This document shows positions 7,680 through 9,816 of a stretch of 9,816 bases of DNA, one piece after another. Each line of letters begins with the position of its first letter. The first letter of the stretch is position 1. Source of the stretch: an uncultured Bacilli bacterium (GTDB taxonomy: Bacteria; Bacillota_I; Bacilli_A; RF39; UBA660); NCBI GenBank assembly GCA_947595415.1, contig CANQER010000034.1:1-9816 (forward strand), in the 5' to 3' direction. Both the position numbers and the translations under genes were made by a program. The notes beneath the pieces are model-generated. The model was not told the DNA's origin and searched no databases. It was given only the letters and a program-made list of their open reading frames with translations.

Positions 7680-7718
7680 ATTATCACCATTATTATTATG
7701 GTTAGAAAGGAAAATTTT
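7680..7718. promoter_or_regulatory. Compact divergent start region of uvsE and the DUF6512-like gene
   Basis: Only 39 bases lie between the two ATGs. They hold the uvsE ribosome site (GGTGA on the minus strand, 7684-7688) and that of the plus-strand gene (GAAAGGA, 7705-7711), plus a five-base inverted repeat ACCAT/ATGGT spaced by seven bases (7687-7703). Possible minus-strand promoter elements are CATAAT with TTCATA 17 bases upstream, the latter inside the start of the plus-strand gene; plus-strand -10 candidates (TACAAT 7671-7676, TATTAT 7679-7684) would lie inside or next to the start of uvsE. None is strong enough to be sure. Confidence 0.35.
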
Positions 7719-8252
7719 ATGAATTTAAAAAAAATTAAAATGTTGGGTGTTATTGGGGTGTTTGTTGTGTCAATTATATGTCACTTTACATATCAGTTTA
7801 TACCTAATAATATAGTGGCGATTTTTGTTCCTGTGAATGAAAGTATTTGGGAACATATGAAGATGCTTTTTTCTAGTTTTATAATTTATGGAGTAATTGA
7901 GTATTTGTTGCTTAAAAGGTTTAAAATTAAGACTAATAATTATTTATTATCTTTATTTAGTATGGCTTTTTTAGCTATTCCTTTATATTTGATTATTTTT
8001 CTTCCTATTTATTATCGAATTGGGGAGAATATGTTTGTGAGTATTTCTTTGGAGATTTTGGTTATTATTTTGATGGAGGTTCTTAGTTATTATGTGTTAA
8101 GGCTTAAAAATGTTAGGTTTTTAAATGTTATAAGTGTAATACTTATAGTTATATGTTATGGAGTATTTGCATATCTTACTTTTAATCCTCTTAGACAAAA
8201 TATATTTTTAGATACTGAAAGTGAGAAGTATGGGATTGATATTCCAATATAA
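7719..8252 (+). CDS. DUF6512-like small membrane protein
   Basis: A 177-residue integral membrane protein of unknown function. Hydrophobic segments lie at about 9-30, 46-60, 75-98, 105-128 and 135-155. Between the first two is the conserved-looking 'FVPVNESIWEHMKMLF' (about 38-53), and the C-terminus has 'FNPLRQNIFLDTESEKYGI'; both features match my recollection of the DUF6512 family of Firmicutes. The start is ATG at 7719, with GAAAGGA seven bases upstream; an in-frame ATG at 7698 precedes that ribosome site and is not used here. Codon use appears richer in TTG/GTG-type codons and G than the neighbouring minus-strand genes, perhaps just a strand-composition effect. It is a single-gene transcript ending at the terminator 8251-8277. 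No functional link to uvsE is evident. Confidence 0.75.
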   Translation: MNLKKIKMLGVIGVFVVSIICHFTYQFIPNNIVAIFVPVNESIWEHMKMLFSSFIIYGVIEYLLLKRFKIKTNNYLLSLFSMAFLAIPLYLIIFLPIYYRIGENMFVSISLEILVIILMEVLSYYVLRLKNVRFLNVISVILIVICYGVFAYLTFNPLRQNIFLDTESEKYGIDIPI

Positions 8253-8277
8253 AAAGTGATGACTAGATCACTTTTTT
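8251..8277. terminator. Bidirectional rho-independent terminator
   Basis: AAAAAGTGAT (8251-8260) pairs perfectly with ATCACTTTTT (8267-8276) around the six-base loop GACTAG. On the plus strand the stem ends in TTTTTTGTTTT, terminating the DUF6512-like gene, whose stop codon touches the stem. On the minus strand the complementary T tract lets it serve the pilin-like gene, whose stop is at 8285-8287. It is shared by two convergent genes. Confidence 0.88.
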
Positions 8278-8284
8278 GTTTTAA

Positions 8285-9816
8285 TTAAGGAGCAAGGACT
8301 AGGCGAGTGGATATCCAATTACCATAATTTCCTTCGTACCCATTAGAATAGAAAATACCAACACTAGATTCACCATTAGCTACTGCACCACCACGTAAAA
8401 ACCAATGATATCCAGTTATAACAAAATTAGTATAATCATCATACCATCCACTTGTTTCAGCTGTGGCATCTCCTAATTTTCTTTTTGATAAATTAGTCCA
8501 ACTACTATTTTCATCATAAACATCAAAGTATTTTGATAAATCTGGATATTGTTCTATTGGATCTTTGTCAAACCCACTATATTCTAATCTGTATGCATCT
8601 TGTTTTATGCTATATCCTGCTACAAATTCACCTGATCCACCTGACATATCATATATTCCTGTTATATTTCCTGTTGTACTTGCTTTTTGACCCTGTTTAG
8701 TATCATATGTATTTGTCTCACAAATATCAGTTGCCTGTGATGCTGACACAGTTTCTCCTGCTATTCCTGTTTTATAATTAATACAATTATTTATATATAT
8801 TTCTTTTTCTAAGCCTTCTTCTCCTGTATATTTATTATTTCCTAATTTACCATATTTTGAATGGGATAGATAAGCTACTGCTCCCCATTCTGTATTTTTC
8901 ATCATATGACTGTTTAAACTTGTATCAAAATTATATAAAGTTTTGAAAAATGTATGTACTTTTTGTTGTCTCCATGAATATACATTTGGTTTTACTATTA
9001 TTTTTTTTACTAATTCTTCACTATAATCTTCTGTAACTTGGGCTTTATCTTTTGTCCATGTAGTATCTAACTTTATTTCACCATCTGTATTGCTACCTTG
9101 ATTATATCCTACTTCAAATTTGCCTACCCAGATTCCACTTACATCTAATGTTGTAAACGCTGGATGAGTTAACCATTGTTCATTTTCTGTTCCTTGTTCT
9201 TCTGAGTTTTTCATACTTTGAAATTCGATTTCTATTTCCTTTGGACTTATTTTATTTTCAGAATTTGTACTAACATTAAATAATTTATATTTATACCTTG
9301 GGATCCAGACAAAATAAGCTTTTATTTTACTTTCATCTATTGTATCGCCATTATTATATATTGTATCATCAGTTAGTAACACTGCATTTGCCCATTCTTG
9401 TTTACTATAGTTATACCATTCTTTACTTGTATCTGCTTTGGTTACAGTTCCATCGTCTGCTATTTTTACTGGTACTAATCCATTTGTTATTACTGGTTCT
9501 GCTGGTTTAGGATCTTCTTCTACTACTGTTCCATCACAACTTCCTTTATTTACTTCTATACTTCCTTTTTCGCCACTTGCACAATATTCCCCATTACTTA
9601 AATTTTGTGCTTCTATTTTTCCATTGTTATTTATTATCTTTCCACTTGTAAAATTATTATTCTTTAATTTCAAATCACTTACATCTATACCATCACTTGG
9701 TATTTCTGATAACCCATTTTCTACTAAATATAACTCTGCTGCATCTATCGCAAATTCTACACTTCTTTTATAACTTTCTTGTCTTGCTTTTTCTATTACG
9801 TTTATTACTATTGGTA
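8285..9816 (-). CDS. Pilin-like protein with FGE/C-type-lectin-like C-terminal domain (5' end cut by window)
   Basis: The frame stays open to the right edge, so the true start lies outside; the TTG at 9673 is internal. The 509 visible residues begin PIVINVIEKARQES, which matches the second half of a type IV pilin N-terminal helix ('ATPIVLNVIEKAR' type), then a small head domain with C78 and C93, which could form a disulfide, and a short acidic/Pro linker (about 97-108). A long C-terminal part follows: YFVWIPRYKYKL (167-178), WVGKFEVGY (229-237), NTEWGAVAYLS (307-317), GIYDMSGGSGEFV (386-398), LRGGA (473-477) and a final STRLVLAP. This order corresponds to formylglycine-generating-enzyme (SUMF1) proteins ('VGKYEV', 'TEAEWEYA', 'GLYDMSGNVWEW', 'LRGGSW', 'GFR'). 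Enzyme cysteines are not apparent at the C-terminus, so a binding role is more likely. Probably processed by PilD and surface exposed; it may be a DGR target. Confidence 0.8.
   Translation of the reverse strand, partial: PIVINVIEKARQESYKRSVEFAIDAAELYLVENGLSEIPSDGIDVSDLKLKNNNFTSGKIINNNGKIEAQNLSNGEYCASGEKGSIEVNKGSCDGTVVEEDPKPAEPVITNGLVPVKIADDGTVTKADTSKEWYNYSKQEWANAVLLTDDTIYNNGDTIDESKIKAYFVWIPRYKYKLFNVSTNSENKISPKEIEIEFQSMKNSEEQGTENEQWLTHPAFTTLDVSGIWVGKFEVGYNQGSNTDGEIKLDTTWTKDKAQVTEDYSEELVKKIIVKPNVYSWRQQKVHTFFKTLYNFDTSLNSHMMKNTEWGAVAYLSHSKYGKLGNNKYTGEEGLEKEIYINNCINYKTGIAGETVSASQATDICETNTYDTKQGQKASTTGNITGIYDMSGGSGEFVAGYSIKQDAYRLEYSGFDKDPIEQYPDLSKYFDVYDENSSWTNLSKRKLGDATAETSGWYDDYTNFVITGYHWFLRGGAVANGESSVGIFYSNGYEGNYGNWISTRLVLAP
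8288..8404 (-). other. Candidate diversified C-terminal segment (possible DGR variable region)
   Basis: This covers the last 39 codons of the pilin-like gene, from the Trp before FLRGG to the final Pro. Codons from 8353 down are dominated by NNT/NNC triplets for Phe, Tyr, Ser, Asn and Gly (TTC TAT TCT AAT, then TAC, then AAT TAT GGT AAT), as expected if AAY codons of a template were changed at their A positions. It is followed at 8289-8310 by a tract with 14 of 22 G/C bases, in the place where an IMH-like element would lie. No template repeat or reverse transcriptase is in the window, so the call rests on position and composition only. Confidence 0.35.

Noticed and set aside
9671..9673. TTG as the start of the pilin-like gene
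   Set aside because: The same frame is open for 47 more codons to the window edge and encodes a pilin-type helix, so the start lies outside the window.
9298..9773. Two overlapping plus-strand open frames (70 and 111 codons)
   Set aside because: Both are antisense to the pilin-like gene, which shows recognisable motifs in its own frame; the plus-strand products are low-complexity shadows.
8285..9816. Active formylglycine-generating or sulfatase-modifying enzyme
   Set aside because: The fold motifs are recognisable but the active-site cysteines near the C-terminus are not seen and the protein begins as a pilin; a binding role fits better.
1..9816. CRISPR arrays, tRNA or rRNA genes, insertion sequences and phage genes
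   Set aside because: No regularly spaced repeats, no tRNA- or rRNA-like segment and no transposase or phage structural motif was found on either strand; intergenic gaps are all under about 120 bases.

Overview
The window is AT-rich (roughly 30% G+C or less by eye), uses the standard code (TGA ends dnaG and trmK; Trp is TGG), and carries Firmicutes-type Shine-Dalgarno sites. The dnaG-rpoD-trmK gene order and a YqfQ/VrrA-like protein are typical of Bacilli. Together with a small type IV pilus-like system and a pilin-type protein with a formylglycine-generating-enzyme-like (FGE-like) domain, this suggests an uncultured host-associated Bacilli lineage (RF39-like gut bacteria are my best guess, not proven), not a code-4 mycoplasma.

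Layout, left to right: (1) 1-90 holds a strong minus-strand terminator and perhaps a promoter for a gene beyond the left edge. (2) 91-2839, minus strand: pilC (inner-membrane platform protein with an unusual ~250-residue membrane/coiled-coil N-terminal extension) then pilD (prepilin peptidase), driven by an extended -10 promoter at 2884-2912. (3) 2959-3282, plus strand: a yqfQ/vrrA-like gene with a 9-nt tandem repeat; it runs into the 3' end of trmK. (4) 3253-7679, minus strand: a compact run uvsE - dnaG - rpoD - trmK with overlapping or closely spaced genes (UV endonuclease, primase, main sigma factor, tRNA m1A22 methyltransferase). (5) 7719-8252, plus strand: a DUF6512-like membrane protein, divergent from uvsE. 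(6) A bidirectional terminator at 8251-8277. (7) 8285-9816, minus strand, cut by the right edge: a pilin-like protein whose large C-terminal part resembles the FGE/C-type-lectin fold.

How it fits together: PilD would cleave and PilC would help assemble prepilin-like proteins, and the gene at the right edge is a plausible substrate. Its last ~40 codons look like a diversity-generating-retroelement (DGR) variable region: an FGE-like 'LRGG' core, a run of pyrimidine-ending codons enriched in Tyr/Asn/Ser/Gly, and a sharp GC-rich tract just before the stop. No reverse transcriptase or template repeat is present in the window, so this would have to be a remote target; it is the most interesting hypothesis here. 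The rest is ordinary housekeeping with some unusual arrangements.
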